This document shows, piece by piece, positions 7,975 to 17,900 of a DNA stretch of 64,000 bases; position 1 is the first letter of the stretch, and every line of letters starts with the position of its first letter. This stretch comes from Ferrimonas aestuarii (GTDB lineage: Bacteria > Pseudomonadota > Gammaproteobacteria > Enterobacterales > Shewanellaceae), in NCBI RefSeq assembly GCF_005116665.1, contig NZ_SWCJ01000008.1, positions 1 to 64,000 on the forward strand, in the 5' to 3' direction. The position numbers and the translations under genes are program-made. A model generated the notes under the pieces. That model saw nothing but the letters and a program-made list of their open reading frames with translations. It had not been told where the DNA came from and searched no databases.

Positions 7975-8643
7975 ATGCTGGCGGTAAATGAAGTGTTTGA
8001 AACCATCCAAGGTGAGGGTGGTTTTACTGGCGTTCCGGCGGTTTTTGTTCGTCTTCAAGGCTGCCCAGTTGGTTGCCCTTGGTGCGATACTCGCCACACT
8101 TGGGAGCAGCTACCTCAGGATGAAGTGGCAGCAAACGAAGTGCTAACTATCAGTGGCGATACTCCGAAGTGGGCTAACTACTCGGCGCAGCAGTTGGTGG
8201 ATGTGCTGACCGATGGTCGATTCACGGCTCGGCACTTGGTGATAACTGGTGGTGAACCCTGCTTGTTCGATCTTACTGAACTGACGGCCAAGATGAGTGA
8301 TTGCGGTTGGCAATGTCAGATTGAAACCTCAGGGTGTGCAGAGGTGCGTTGTGATGAGCGCACCTACGTTACGGTATCCCCAAAGATCAACATGAAGGGG
8401 GGATTGCCGGTATTGACCCAGGCCCTTGAGCGTGCCGATGAGATAAAGCATCCAGTTTCGATGCAGAAGCACATCGATGAACTGGATCAGCTGCTTGAGC
8501 CCTGTACTTTGGCTCGAAAACCTCAAATCTGTTTGCAGCCCATTAGCACCCAGAAGCGAGCCACTGAGCTCGCCATTGCTACCTGTATTGCTCGAAATTG
8601 GCGGTTGTCGGTTCAAACCCACAAGTATTTGAATATCGATTGA
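7975..8643 (+). CDS. queE: 7-carboxy-7-deazaguanine synthase QueE
   Basis: QueE is a radical SAM enzyme that makes 7-carboxy-7-deazaguanine from 6-carboxytetrahydropterin in preQ0/queuosine synthesis. The 222-residue protein has the iron-sulfur motif C30-x3-C34-x2-C37 (GCPVGCPWCDTRHTW), the start FETIQGEGGFTGVPAVF, and the SAM-binding TGGEPCL motif. Length matches the family (E. coli 223). The ATG lies three bases after the stop of the preceding transporter. queC and queD are not in the window. A strong terminator follows immediately. Confidence 0.95.
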   Translation: MLAVNEVFETIQGEGGFTGVPAVFVRLQGCPVGCPWCDTRHTWEQLPQDEVAANEVLTISGDTPKWANYSAQQLVDVLTDGRFTARHLVITGGEPCLFDLTELTAKMSDCGWQCQIETSGCAEVRCDERTYVTVSPKINMKGGLPVLTQALERADEIKHPVSMQKHIDELDQLLEPCTLARKPQICLQPISTQKRATELAIATCIARNWRLSVQTHKYLNID

Positions 8644-8644
8644 T

Positions 8645-8670
8645 AAAAAGCCGCGCCAAGCGGCTTTTTT
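8645..8670 (+). terminator. Intrinsic terminator after queE
   Basis: Stem agccgc/gcggct flanked by A and T runs (aaaa...tttttt) directly after the queE stop codon. It ends the tusA-like/AI-2E/queE transcript. Confidence 0.9.
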
Positions 8671-8915
8671 ATTGGCCAGCTAGAGTATGCTGATGATGGT
8701 TGAGCCCCGCTTTCGAGACGCTCAGCCTGCTTAACGCTCAAGATTGTTTGTACCTTGTCATGTCCTCTTCTAATACCTTGTTTTCACAAAAAGTTCCCCT
8801 ATCAAATAATTGTCGCGATTTTTGTGATGGTGCTTGCAGAGCTGAAGGTTGGCGTGGCAAGGCATAGGCGAGGGTGCTTTAATGAAGCAAACTAGATACG
8901 CGTTCAAGGATAATT

Positions 8916-9236
8916 ATGTTTAAGCAGATTGTGAAACTGGCGACCACTGCCGCTTTGGCTCTGGGTTTGGCATTTGGTGCTCAAGCTCATGCAGATGCCC
9001 ACGGTAAAGGCATGCACTCAGGTGAAGTTCTAGATACCGTAAACGGCGGTGGCTACACCTACGTTCAGATTAAGGAAGAGGGCAAGCTGATCTGGGCTGC
9101 GGCACCTCAAACCGACGTGAAAAAAGGCGATGTTGTTGAGTTTGACGAGCAGATGAGCTTCCCAAGCTTTGAAAGCAAAACCTTGAAGCGCAGCTTCGCG
9201 CCTCTGATTTTTGCTGGCAAAATTGCCGTGAAGTAA
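8916..9236 (+). CDS. Small exported NrfJ-like protein
   Basis: A 106-residue protein with a signal peptide ending near AFGAQAHA and a mature part of about 80 residues (GEVLDTVNGGGYTYVQIKEE) that looks like a small beta barrel. It resembles NrfJ-type proteins of Shewanella and Wolinella, found near nitrite-reductase or other respiratory genes and sometimes called NrfJ-related; the function is poorly known. There are no Cys residues, so it is not a heme protein. It stands alone, with about 245 bases of upstream DNA and a ribosome site aagga before ATG, and a terminator after it. The name is tentative. Confidence 0.65.
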   Translation: MFKQIVKLATTAALALGLAFGAQAHADAHGKGMHSGEVLDTVNGGGYTYVQIKEEGKLIWAAAPQTDVKKGDVVEFDEQMSFPSFESKTLKRSFAPLIFAGKIAVK

Positions 9237-9271
9237 TGGTCGTTGCCAGGTTGCATCTGGTGCGATAGCAA

Positions 9272-9300
9272 AGGCCCAACTCATTGAGTTGGGCCTTTTT
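9272..9300. terminator. Bidirectional terminator between the NrfJ-like gene and sdaA
   Basis: A perfect 12-base stem, aggcccaactca/tgagttgggcct, followed by TTTTT on the plus strand, lies between convergent genes. The minus-strand side lacks a long T run, so it mainly serves the plus-strand gene. Confidence 0.88.
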
Positions 9301-9346
9301 GCTGTTTATGGCATTTAGTTTTAGGCGCTGCTTATGACTAATATGG

Positions 9347-10714
9347 CTAACACTCGACGATGTTAACTGCCAGACCGCCTTTGGCGGTTTCTTTGTATTT
9401 GGTCCGCATGTCTTGACCGGTTTCCCACATGGTTTTAATCACTTTATCTAGGGATACCTTATGTTGGCCATCGCCTCGGCACGCCAATCGATACGCATTA
9501 ATCGCTTTGACGGCGCCCATGGCATTTCGTTCGATGCAGGGCACTTGAACCAAACCTCCAACGGGATCGCAGGTTAGCCCTAAGTTGTGCTCCATGCCGA
9601 TCTCAGCCGCACACTCAACGACCGCCGGGGTACCGCCCATGATCTCCGTCAAAGCACCTGCCGCCATCGAACAGGCAACACCCACTTCGCCCTGACAGCC
9701 GACTTCCGCTCCGGAAATGGAGGCGTTCTTTTTGTATAGGATACCGATGGCGGCCGCCGTTAATAGGTACCGGCAGGCGATCTCTTCATTCACAGGCTGC
9801 ACAAACTTATCGTAATAGCACAGTACGGCGGGAAGAATACCGGCAGCGCCGTTGGTGGGGGCGGTCACCACACGGCCTCCCGCGGCGTTCTCTTCGTTCA
9901 CCGCGAGGGCAAATAGGTCAACCCAGTCCATGACGTTGAGCGGATCATTACTGTCGGACTCCACCGCGAGTCGACGATATAGGGTTGATGCGCGTCGACG
10001 TAGCTTAAGTCCTCCGGGGAGCAAGCCCTCCTGACGACAGCCTCGATCGACACAGGCTTTCATGGTCAGCCAGATCTGCCACAGCTGTGCTCGAACCTCT
10101 GATTCTTTGGCCACGGCCGTTTCGTTAGCCATCATCAGACCCGCGATAGACAAGCCGTTGTTATTGCAGTGGCCTAAAAGCTCCGCGGCACTGTCGAACG
10201 GATAGGGGATCTCAATGTTCTGGCTGGCGACTACCGGTTGTGCGATTTCGCTTTTATCCAGTACAAAGCCACCGCCGATGGAGAAGTAGGTTTGCTCGTA
10301 GAGGACATTGCCCTCTTTGAGCGCCTTGATGGTCATGGCATTGGCGTGCTGCGGCAGGGTTTTACGGCGGTGATAGGTGATGCCATTGGCTCGGGTAAAA
10401 CTCACGTCACGCTCACCGTTGAGTTTCAGGCTCTGCATGGTCTCTACTTCGGCCAGCATGGCATCCACTTTATCGGTGTCTACGGATTCTGGCGCTTCGC
10501 CCAATAAGCCGAGTACCACGGCTTTACCGGTTCCGTGCCCCTTGCCGGTTTGCCCCAAGGAGCCAAACAGCTCGCACTGCAGCTCATCGGCCTCGGCAAA
10601 CTGTTGATGTTGTTTCAGGCTGTCGATGAAGCGGTTGGCGGCACGCATAGGGCCAACGGTGTGAGAGCTTGAGGGGCCAATGCCGATACTAAACATATCG
10701 AATACACTGATCAT
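9347..10714 (-). CDS. sdaA: L-serine ammonia-lyase (iron-sulfur, single chain)
   Basis: This enzyme deaminates L-serine to pyruvate and ammonia using a [4Fe-4S] cluster. The 455-residue protein has the N-terminal ACT-like/beta domain ([21 protein letters not shown]) and the C-terminal catalytic domain with the cluster cysteines, including [15 protein letters not shown] and [12 protein letters not shown]. The last residue is Cys455 (ending NIVEC). In the Legionella enzyme a C-terminal Cys enters the active site as an iron ligand, and the same autoinhibitory tail is expected here. Length matches E. coli SdaA (454). It is a single gene ending at a plus-strand-oriented terminator. Confidence 0.95.
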   Translation of the reverse strand: MISVFDMFSIGIGPSSSHTVGPMRAANRFIDSLKQHQQFAEADELQCELFGSLGQTGKGHGTGKAVVLGLLGEAPESVDTDKVDAMLAEVETMQSLKLNGERDVSFTRANGITYHRRKTLPQHANAMTIKALKEGNVLYEQTYFSIGGGFVLDKSEIAQPVVASQNIEIPYPFDSAAELLGHCNNNGLSIAGLMMANETAVAKESEVRAQLWQIWLTMKACVDRGCRQEGLLPGGLKLRRRASTLYRRLAVESDSNDPLNVMDWVDLFALAVNEENAAGGRVVTAPTNGAAGILPAVLCYYDKFVQPVNEEIACRYLLTAAAIGILYKKNASISGAEVGCQGEVGVACSMAAGALTEIMGGTPAVVECAAEIGMEHNLGLTCDPVGGLVQVPCIERNAMGAVKAINAYRLACRGDGQHKVSLDKVIKTMWETGQDMRTKYKETAKGGLAVNIVEC

Positions 10715-11014
10715 ATTGCGTTCCCTGTAGAGTTAACTGCTACCCAAGTGCCGGTGCAGTGATGTTTTCAGTATGGCCCAGATGGTAACTTAGGTCTGAA
10801 TAAAGCAAAATCCTACCTGTTGTATTTAGCATAAAATATCGAATATTCACCTTTGGCTGGAGTTTCGGTGAGGAAGTAGGGCGTAGGTGGGGTAAAGTTT
10901 TACTGCTTTAACAATAGACTAGCTCTTAGTCGCTTATGCTAATGATTGCAGCCTTGGGGTTGTACTTGAGATTGTGAGCGCTATATTGAGTCAAGGTCTT
11001 TTATGGGGGTCGTT
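10715..11014. other. Divergent intergenic region between sdaA and ycfP
   Basis: About 300 bases, AT-rich near the middle (aaaatatcgaatattcac around 10832-10850). Both flanking genes read outward, so two promoters must lie here. I see no convincing named operator, no hairpin terminator and no small reading frame. Confidence 0.4.
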
Positions 11015-11554
11015 ATGATCATCTATTTCCACGGCTTTGATGCCACAAGCCCAGGTAACCACGAGAAGGTACTTCAGCTTCAATTTGTTGATGAAGACGT
11101 GCGATTCATTAACTACTCTACCCTCCACCCTCGCCATGATATGCAGCACCTTTTAAAAGAGGTTGATAAGCAAAAACGCTTTAGTGACGACCAAGACGCC
11201 ATCATCGTTGGTGTGGGGTTAGGGGGATTTTGGGCTGAACGCATTGCATTTTTGAGCGGGTTGCGCTCGGTGATCGTCAATCCAAATTTATGGCCTGAAG
11301 AGAATATGCAAGGGCTGATTGACCGCCCTGAGGAGTATCAGGACATCAAGCAGAAATGCGTTAGCGAGTTCCGCTCTAAAAATGGCGATGGCTGCCTGTG
11401 CATTTTGTCTAAGCAGGATGAGATCCTGGATACCGGTCGCATCAGCGACGAGTTATCACAGTTCTACAACGTGAACTGGGATGAGCATCAAAAGCATAAA
11501 TTCAAAGATCTGTCTCATCACTTAAAGGCGATCGCTGAGTTTAAAAAGCGATAA
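11015..11554 (+). CDS. ycfP: YcfP-family alpha/beta-hydrolase-fold protein
   Basis: A 179-residue protein very close to E. coli Ycf[21 protein letters not shown] at the start and [10 protein letters not shown] in the middle. The nucleophile-elbow position reads [10 protein letters not shown], with Gly instead of the catalytic Ser, as in E. coli YcfP, so ordinary serine-esterase activity is not expected. The start at 11015 is chosen over an in-frame ATG 12 bases upstream because ggggg lies just before it and the conserved domain starts here. Function in the family is unresolved. A terminator follows. Confidence 0.9.
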   Translation: MIIYFHGFDATSPGNHEKVLQLQFVDEDVRFINYSTLHPRHDMQHLLKEVDKQKRFSDDQDAIIVGVGLGGFWAERIAFLSGLRSVIVNPNLWPEENMQGLIDRPEEYQDIKQKCVSEFRSKNGDGCLCILSKQDEILDTGRISDELSQFYNVNWDEHQKHKFKDLSHHLKAIAEFKKR

Positions 11555-11573
11555 TCTTAAAATCTATTATGGA

Positions 11574-11602
11574 AAGGGCGGTGACAATTCACCGCCCTTT
11601 TG
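11574..11602. terminator. Terminator between ycfP and the unknown lipoprotein gene
   Basis: The 11-base stem aagggcggtga/tcaccgccctt is followed by TTT on the plus strand and TTTCC on the minus strand, lying between convergent genes. Confidence 0.85.
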
Positions 11603-11618
11603 CTTATTGGCAGCGCAT

Positions 11619-12782
11619 TTATTCGGTATCACTTGCGTCCGCTACCTGAGCCTCTACTTGTGATGTAGGCCGCGCTTTGGCGTAATTAACCGCATCTTGA
11701 ATCAGCTTAGGAAGGTCGTCAAAGCTGATGTTGGCAACGGTTGTGGGGACGTTTTTGATAGCATGCTCTAAGGCCAGCCGGCGCTGGGTTGGCGTCAATG
11801 CGGTTCGGTCCGCCAATCGATAACGAATTAACTGGGCGATCACCGCTTTTTCTTCCATATTATTGGCCATCACTTTCTCAAGTTCATATTGATGACGAAG
11901 GTCGTCTACCTCAGTTAATGCCACGTCTCCGATTCGGATGGACTCTTTCAAAATAGCCTCAAAAAAGTTATCGGATAGGGTATTGCTGTGGGCCAACATC
12001 TGGTCGACGATGTCTGTTTGACTGACTTTGGAAAGATCCGGGTTACCTAAGATGGTGTAGCCGGTGATCTGAGGTTGGATGATGGTGTCTTTGATCCACA
12101 TCTGCGACATCATTGAGCCTATCTGCTGCTGGATCATGGCAATGGAGTCAGGCGTTAAGTCCAGTTGCGTAAAGCCTGCGGCGTTGGCTCCTAAGCGGTT
12201 GATGCCGATAAGTTGCAGTTGCAAGGTGCCCTCAAGCTCGGACGCTGATGCGGCAGCGTCGAGTGCGGTGAGACTTAAGGAGCCGTTAGCTTTGGCCGTA
12301 TAGTAGTCAGCGGTTACTCGTACGCCAGCACCAATAAGGGGCAGAATGTTTATTTTACGCTGCTCGCAGCTTGCAGGAGCCTTCTGAAGGCAATTGTCGG
12401 CGTTATTGATGGGCACCGTTAATGACAGAGGGTATGACGCGTACTGAATGGTGTCGTAGATGGTCCGGTAGTGTTTTTTCTCTCCACCCAGCCCAAATAG
12501 CCCCGTCGAACCGATGGAGGCGGATTGAGTCAGCTGCTTGGTGTACATCTTTGAAGTGCTGCTTGGCAGCGCCAACAGATCCCGGTCAAACCCCAGTTGA
12601 CTCTGATCTTTGTGCATGGATGAGGTGGTAGAGGCTGGTAAAGAGATGGGGTAATCCAGCGAGTAATAGTTTGCGCTTTGAAGTTGACTACGCTTAGCTT
12701 CGGGCTGTGTTGCTAGCTCTTGGTTCGATGAGCATCCAGATATCGCTATTATCGCCAATAGCGCCAGTGGTAGTTTGTTCAT
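11619..12782 (-). CDS. Unrecognised outer-envelope lipoprotein
   Basis: A 387-residue protein with a lipoprotein signal peptide (AIIAISGC, lipidated Cys at residue 17) followed by Ser, so probably outer-membrane targeted. I do not recognise the family. The middle contains a pair of Cys in NADNCLQKAPASCEQRKIN that could form a disulfide, then a predicted beta-rich stretch (GVRVTADYYTAKANGSLSLTAL). The C-terminal third is strongly helical and charged (DDLRHQYELEKVMANNMEEK). The gene is alone, divergent from the acylphosphatase gene 227 bases away. It is complete, with usual codon use, and nothing suggests recent transfer. Confidence 0.7.
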   Translation of the reverse strand: MNKLPLALLAIIAISGCSSNQELATQPEAKRSQLQSANYYSLDYPISLPASTTSSMHKDQSQLGFDRDLLALPSSTSKMYTKQLTQSASIGSTGLFGLGGEKKHYRTIYDTIQYASYPLSLTVPINNADNCLQKAPASCEQRKINILPLIGAGVRVTADYYTAKANGSLSLTALDAAASASELEGTLQLQLIGINRLGANAAGFTQLDLTPDSIAMIQQQIGSMMSQMWIKDTIIQPQITGYTILGNPDLSKVSQTDIVDQMLAHSNTLSDNFFEAILKESIRIGDVALTEVDDLRHQYELEKVMANNMEEKAVIAQLIRYRLADRTALTPTQRRLALEHAIKNVPTTVANISFDDLPKLIQDAVNYAKARPTSQVEAQVADASDTE

Positions 12783-13009
12783 GGCTTTTCCCTAACCTGT
12801 TACTACGATCCTCGTGAGTTCTAATTTACCTAATAATGCTGACTAAAAATAGCTCAGCCAGCGGTGTATCGTTATTGGTGAAGGCCGTCCGCTTAAGCCT
12901 TTGCACCAGAGACCCACAACGGGTTATTGACGTTGATTTTTAATCGACTTTGGTTGGTCGGCAATTACGAGGCTACACTGAAGTTACTGGGTGTCATTTC
13001 GGGGGCTGA

Positions 13010-13282
13010 ATGAAGCGTTTGATGATGAAAGTTAGCGGTCGGGTGCAGGGAGTCTGGTATCGCGCCAGCGCACAAGAGACGGCGCTTAAGTTAGGCGTGA
13101 CCGGTTATGTTCGCAACTTGGACGATGGCAGCGTTGAGATGTTGGCTCAAGGTGCCGATAAGGCGGTTGATGCCATGCTGGACTGGGCTTATGAAGGGCC
13201 GCCCCAGGCGCAGGTGGCTGATGTGATTGTTTCTGACTATGACGGGTCAGACCTCTATCTGGATTTTGAAGTAACCGAGTGA
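13010..13282 (+). CDS. acyP: Acylphosphatase
   Basis: A 90-residue acylphosphatase, which hydrolyses carboxyl-phosphate bonds such as acetyl or carbamoyl phosphate. The catalytic Arg18 is in SGRVQGVWYRASAQ and the catalytic Asn36 in GYVRNLDDGSVEM. Length and fold order match E. coli YccX (92). The ribosome site is cgggggc before ATG. It is a single gene followed by a terminator. Confidence 0.95.
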   Translation: MKRLMMKVSGRVQGVWYRASAQETALKLGVTGYVRNLDDGSVEMLAQGADKAVDAMLDWAYEGPPQAQVADVIVSDYDGSDLYLDFEVTE

Positions 13283-13321
13283 CTTTGATTGTGGTAACGA
13301 CACCAATGAACAACCATCCAT

Positions 13322-13355
13322 AAAAAAACCGAAGCCGGTTTCGGCTTCGGTTTTG
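13322..13355. terminator. Bidirectional terminator after acylphosphatase
   Basis: Stem accgaagccg/cggcttcggt with A and T runs on both sides, lying between convergent genes. Confidence 0.9.
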
Positions 13356-13379
13356 CGTTATCGCGAGATAAATCTCGGT

Positions 13380-14747
13380 TTATCTTGCCTGCCATTTGCG
13401 TTTGATGGGTACCACAATGGCGGTGATAACGATGGCACCAATAATCATGCCTACAGCCACCAGCGGGCTTTGCAGAGAGTTTGGCTCAACGGCCAGCGTA
13501 CCACCTAAGCCAAGCATCATCACACCAGACATCAGCTTCAGTACTTCACCCTCTTTTTCGGTAAGTTTGCGCTTGCCCATGGTCATGGCAAATACGGTGA
13601 CAATGGCCGCCAGAGGAATGACGTAAACTACGTTGTATAGCACCAGATACATGTATCTGGTGGCGTCGCTCAGCTCATGCATCGACAACACACTGGTGTA
13701 GATCATCGGGAAGCCAGCGGTACAGAGTAGCTCATAAGCGTTGGCTAAGATCGCCAGTACGGTACTGCCGACGATCATCGCCCCTAGGCTGGAAGCGGAT
13801 GAAAGCTTGCCCATGCGCTTAATCAGGCCGGTGCGATTGGAGGCCGACATCGACAGCGATACATCCCCTTTACTGAAGAAGAACTCTTTGACGTTGATGA
13901 CGCCCGCCACAATAGCCAATAAGCCGGCGCAAAGAATAATCCAGCCGCCGTCGGAGCCATTGCCCAGTAACTGGAACAGGTTTAACCAAGCGGTCATAAA
14001 TAGGAAGTAGATGAAGCCGGAGAAGAATACGAAGATGCCTCCGACGATCAGCATGCGCGAGCGGCTCTTGGCGTTAACCATCACGCTAAGTAGGAACAGC
14101 AGCACGAAGAAGGCACAAGGGTTAAAGGCATCAACGCCAGCTAGCGCTACGGTCAGCATGGGTAGGGAGAGTGACTGGGGGTCAACCGCACCAAGTAATG
14201 GGATCTCGACTTTCTGTACGGCAGGTTGGACTTCGCTAAAGCCCTCGAAACCACAGCTGCCGCCATCGCCCTCTTCACAGGTTGCTCCTAGGTTTAGAGG
14301 CATATCCATCGAGATGTCTTCAGCGGCCACAGGAGGCGTTTGGCTGAGATCGCCGCCCAAACGCTGGAAGCAGTTGCGCAGTTGAGTCTCTAGAAATTGC
14401 CCTGTGGTGGAAACGCCGGTAAAGCCGACAATGGCTTGGCCACACACCGCCATAAAGGGCACAGAGGTTGGGTTGCTGTTGGTCAACTCCGCAATGTGCT
14501 GCCAATGCTCCTGTGTTCCTGGATCGGAAACCTTGTAATCCTTCAGCGTGATCCACGGGTAGTGGGGCATCAGGGTGTCGGTAATAAAGGGGTGAGCCTC
14601 GGCACAATGAGGGCAAGTTTCTGACCAGAACAGGTACAGATTCACTTGCGGTTCACCGTTGGGCGTTTTCTGATACCAATCGCTATCCGCAGCAAAGGTT
14701 GAAGCGGATAAGATCGTTATCATCAATGCATAAAAAATGTGTTTCAC
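13380..14747 (-). CDS. Thioredoxin-like/CcdA-like fusion, membrane thiol-disulfide protein
   Basis: A 455-residue protein with a signal peptide (cleavage near residue 19). A periplasmic thioredoxin-like domain follows, with active site C45-P-H-C48 (FWSETCPHCAEAHPF) and a cis-Pro loop around SVP (95-97). A Cys-containing linker (C157, C165) joins it to about six membrane segments from residue 195 onward. Two membrane cysteines, C211 in FNPCAFF and C342 in ELLCTAGFP, are placed like the redox pair of CcdA/DsbD. I infer electron transfer from the cytoplasm through the membrane pair to the fused thioredoxin domain. The domain order (thioredoxin first) differs from DsbD. The partner is unknown; cytochrome c maturation or disulfide isomerisation are options. 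It stands alone. Confidence 0.75.
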   Translation of the reverse strand: MKHIFYALMITILSASTFAADSDWYQKTPNGEPQVNLYLFWSETCPHCAEAHPFITDTLMPHYPWITLKDYKVSDPGTQEHWQHIAELTNSNPTSVPFMAVCGQAIVGFTGVSTTGQFLETQLRNCFQRLGGDLSQTPPVAAEDISMDMPLNLGATCEEGDGGSCGFEGFSEVQPAVQKVEIPLLGAVDPQSLSLPMLTVALAGVDAFNPCAFFVLLFLLSVMVNAKSRSRMLIVGGIFVFFSGFIYFLFMTAWLNLFQLLGNGSDGGWIILCAGLLAIVAGVINVKEFFFSKGDVSLSMSASNRTGLIKRMGKLSSASSLGAMIVGSTVLAILANAYELLCTAGFPMIYTSVLSMHELSDATRYMYLVLYNVVYVIPLAAIVTVFAMTMGKRKLTEKEGEVLKLMSGVMMLGLGGTLAVEPNSLQSPLVAVGMIIGAIVITAIVVPIKRKWQAR

Positions 14748-14908
14748 CTAAACAGGCTCCTAGCTCAAACAGATTGCCTAATTAGAAGGGATTAGAGTGG
14801 TTTAAGTTTCTGTAGCATATAGAGGTTTTGACAATCTGTTAACTACTGCCCGAATTTTTTTCACTTGTGAAAAACTATTTCGATTTTTCTTCTAATTTCT
14901 TTGAGATA

Positions 14909-14943
14909 TAAAAAAACGGCAGTGCGTGAACACTGCCGTTTTT
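14909..14943. terminator. Terminator after rne
   Basis: Perfect 12-base stem aaaacggcagtg/cactgccgtttt. On the minus strand it is followed by TTTTTTAT, so it ends the rne transcript; a T run is also present on the plus side. Confidence 0.92.
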
Positions 14944-14960
14944 GCGTCGGAGATTGCGAG

Positions 14961-17900
14961 TTATTCGCTGTCTTCCGGCTTAGTCATCTCGGCGTTGGAA
15001 GAGAAGCGGTAACGGCTTTGAGCAAAGTCGTTTGGCTTGGCTTCGGCAGCCGGTTTTTGTTCTGCAGCAGACACTGGGGCAGAGTCAAACTCAGGCACTT
15101 CCACCTCTGGAGTGGCCGCTTGAGAGAACGCAGCCTTAGCAAAACGGCTGGCTGGTTTTACCGGCTCCGCTTTTGCTTCTACTGGCGCAGAGGCTTTTTC
15201 AGCCACAGGCTTAGGCTCGGCCGCTGGCGCAGAGGCTTTTTCAGCCACAGGCTTAGGCTCAGCCGCTGGCGCAGAGGCTTTTTCAGCCACAGGCTTAGGC
15301 TCGGCCGCTGGCGCAGAGGCTTTTTCAGCCACAGGCTTAGGCTCGGCCGCTGGCGCAGAGGTTTTCTCAGCCATTGGCTTAGGCTCGGCCGCTGGCGCAG
15401 AGGCTTTTTCAGCCACAGGCTTAGGCTCGGCTGCTGGCGCAGAGGCTTTCTCAGCCACAGGCTTAGGCTCGGCCGCTGGCGCAGAGGCTTTTTCAGCGAC
15501 TGGCTTAGGCTCGGCCGCTGGCGCTGACGCTTTCTCAGCTACTGGCTTAGGTTCAGCCGCTGGCGCAGAGGCTTTCTCAGCGACTGGCTTAGGCTCGGCC
15601 GCTGGCGCAGACGCTTTCTCAGCGACAGGCTTAGGCTCGGCTGCTGGCGCAGAGGTTTCTGCCGCGAACATATCCAACTGAGTTTCTTGTCCTGCATCCG
15701 TTGCTTCTGGGTAGCGAGCGGTTACTGGGTCTTTTTGAGCCTTACGCTCGATATCCTGAGCATCGCTGCTGCCATTTGGCTCGTCATCGCGCTGGCGGCG
15801 ACGACGTTGACCGGCGGCGCGCAGGTGGCGAGGGCTGCGACGGCTGCGGCGCTGGCTTTCACGCTCTTCGCCTTCTTGGTTGTCTTGCGCTTTGGCAGGT
15901 GCTTCCTCTGGAGCATCCACTTTTGCTTCAACAACTGGCGCGATCACAATTTCAGCCTCTACCGCTTTGGTATCAACGTCTTCAACCTTAGGTGCTTTAG
16001 GCTTAGGGTTACGTTTCGGCGCTTTAGGTTCCTGAGCTTTTGGCTCTTTTGCCGGTTGCGCTTCTGCTGCCTGCGGTGCGTTTTCGTTTTGCAGGCGAAC
16101 GGTCTTGTCTAGCTTGCGACGTTGACGACGTTCTTTGACGATTTCACGCTTTTCAGGTTGAGCTGCCGTTTGATCAGTCTCTACCTGCTTGTTGTGATCG
16201 ACGTTCTCATCTTTACGACGGTTACGACGGTTACGAGGCTGCTTGTCTTCACGCCCCTCTTTGCTGCGCTTTTCAGTATGCTCTTTGTTTGGCTTATTGC
16301 CGCGACGTGTGTCTTGAGTATTTTGCTGTTCTTCATCGCGATCACGGTTACGGTTGCGGCCGCGCTCATTGCGATTGCCACGCTCGTTGCGATCACCGCG
16401 CTCATTGCGGTTACCGCGCTCGCCACGTTCACCGCGTTCACCACGATTGCGATCGTTTCGGTTGTTGCGACGACGATCGTTACGACGACGGCTGTCACCA
16501 CTCTTACTATCACGAGAAGATTTGCCTTTCTTCTCCTCTTTGGGCTCTTCACTGGAGAACAGCGCTTTGAGGCCTGCGGCCAGCTTAGCGAACAGAGAAG
16601 GCTGCTCTTCTTGCTTCTTCGCTTTTGGCTCAGGTTTTTTAGGCTTTTCCGCGACTGGCTTCGGTGCTGCCATAGTGCGAATGGCTGGACGGTCGGCAAC
16701 CTGCTTTTCCAGCTTGCGAGGTTCGTACAGCACTGGCTCTGGCGTTTCAGCGATCTGGTAGCTGGCTTCGGTAATGGTGTCGTCTTTGCGATGACGAGTC
16801 ACGATGTAGTGTGGTGTTTCCATATGAGGGTGAGGAATCACATACACTTCAACTTTGTGGCGCTGCTCGATGATACGAATGGCTTTACGCTTTTCGTTTA
16901 GCAGGAAGGCCGCTACGTCAGTTGGAACCTGAGCTTCAATCTGAGCGGTGTTGTCTTTGATCGCTTCCTCTTCCATCAAGCGAAGGATGGACAGGGCCAG
17001 AGACTCGGTACCACGTACCACGCCTTGTCCACTACAGCGAGGACAGATGTTGGCAGAGGACTCACCCAGAGAAGGACGCAGGCGCTGACGGGACATCTCC
17101 ATCAGGCCAAAGCGAGAGATACGGCCAATTTGAACTCGGGCACGGTCTTGACGGACGGCATCACGCAGGCGGGTTTCCACTTCGCGCTGATGGCGGGCAG
17201 GACCCATGTCGATGAAGTCGATCACTACTAAGCCACCTAGGTCACGCAGGCGCAGCTGACGAGCAATTTCATCGGCCGCCTCTAGGTTGGTCTGCAGCGC
17301 AGTCTCTTCGATATCGCCACCCTTAGTTGCGCGGGCAGAGTTAATATCGATGGCAGTTAGCGCTTCGGTTGGGTCGATAACAATCGAGCCGCCTGACGGC
17401 AGACGCACTTCCCGTTGGAACGCAGATTCAATCTGAGTTTCAATCTGGTAGTGGGTGAACAGTGGCACTTCCGCTTTGTACAGCTTAACGCGGTTGACGT
17501 AGTCAGGGCGCACCAGGTTGATGTGCTCAATGGCTTCCTCGTAGATGCGCTGGTGATCCACCAGAATTTCGCCGATATCGCGGCGTAAGTAGTCTCGAAT
17601 AGCACGAACGATGACGTTACTTTCCTGATGGATCAGGAAAGGCGCATCGCGAGAGTCGGAAACCTGTTTGATTTTGTCCCAGTGGTTCAGCAGAACTTTA
17701 AGATCCCAGTCAAGCTCTTCGGCCGCTTTGCCCACACCAGCGGTGCGTACAATCAGCCCCATGCCTTGAGGCACTTCCAGCTTACTTAGGGCTTCCTTAA
17801 GTTCGGTGCGCTCATCGCCTTCGATACGACGGGAGATGCCGCCGGCACGAGGGTTGTTAGGCATTAGCACCAGGTAGCTACCGGCTAGGCTGATAAAGGT

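Noticed and set aside
14901..15527. A 208-codon plus-strand frame with repeated [11 protein letters not shown] units.
   Set aside because: It is the reverse reading of the repeats in rne; the repeats alone create the open frame.
16122..16901. A 259-codon plus-strand frame rich in Thr, Ala and Val.
   Set aside because: It is the antisense of the rne arginine-rich region; no start site or domain supports it.
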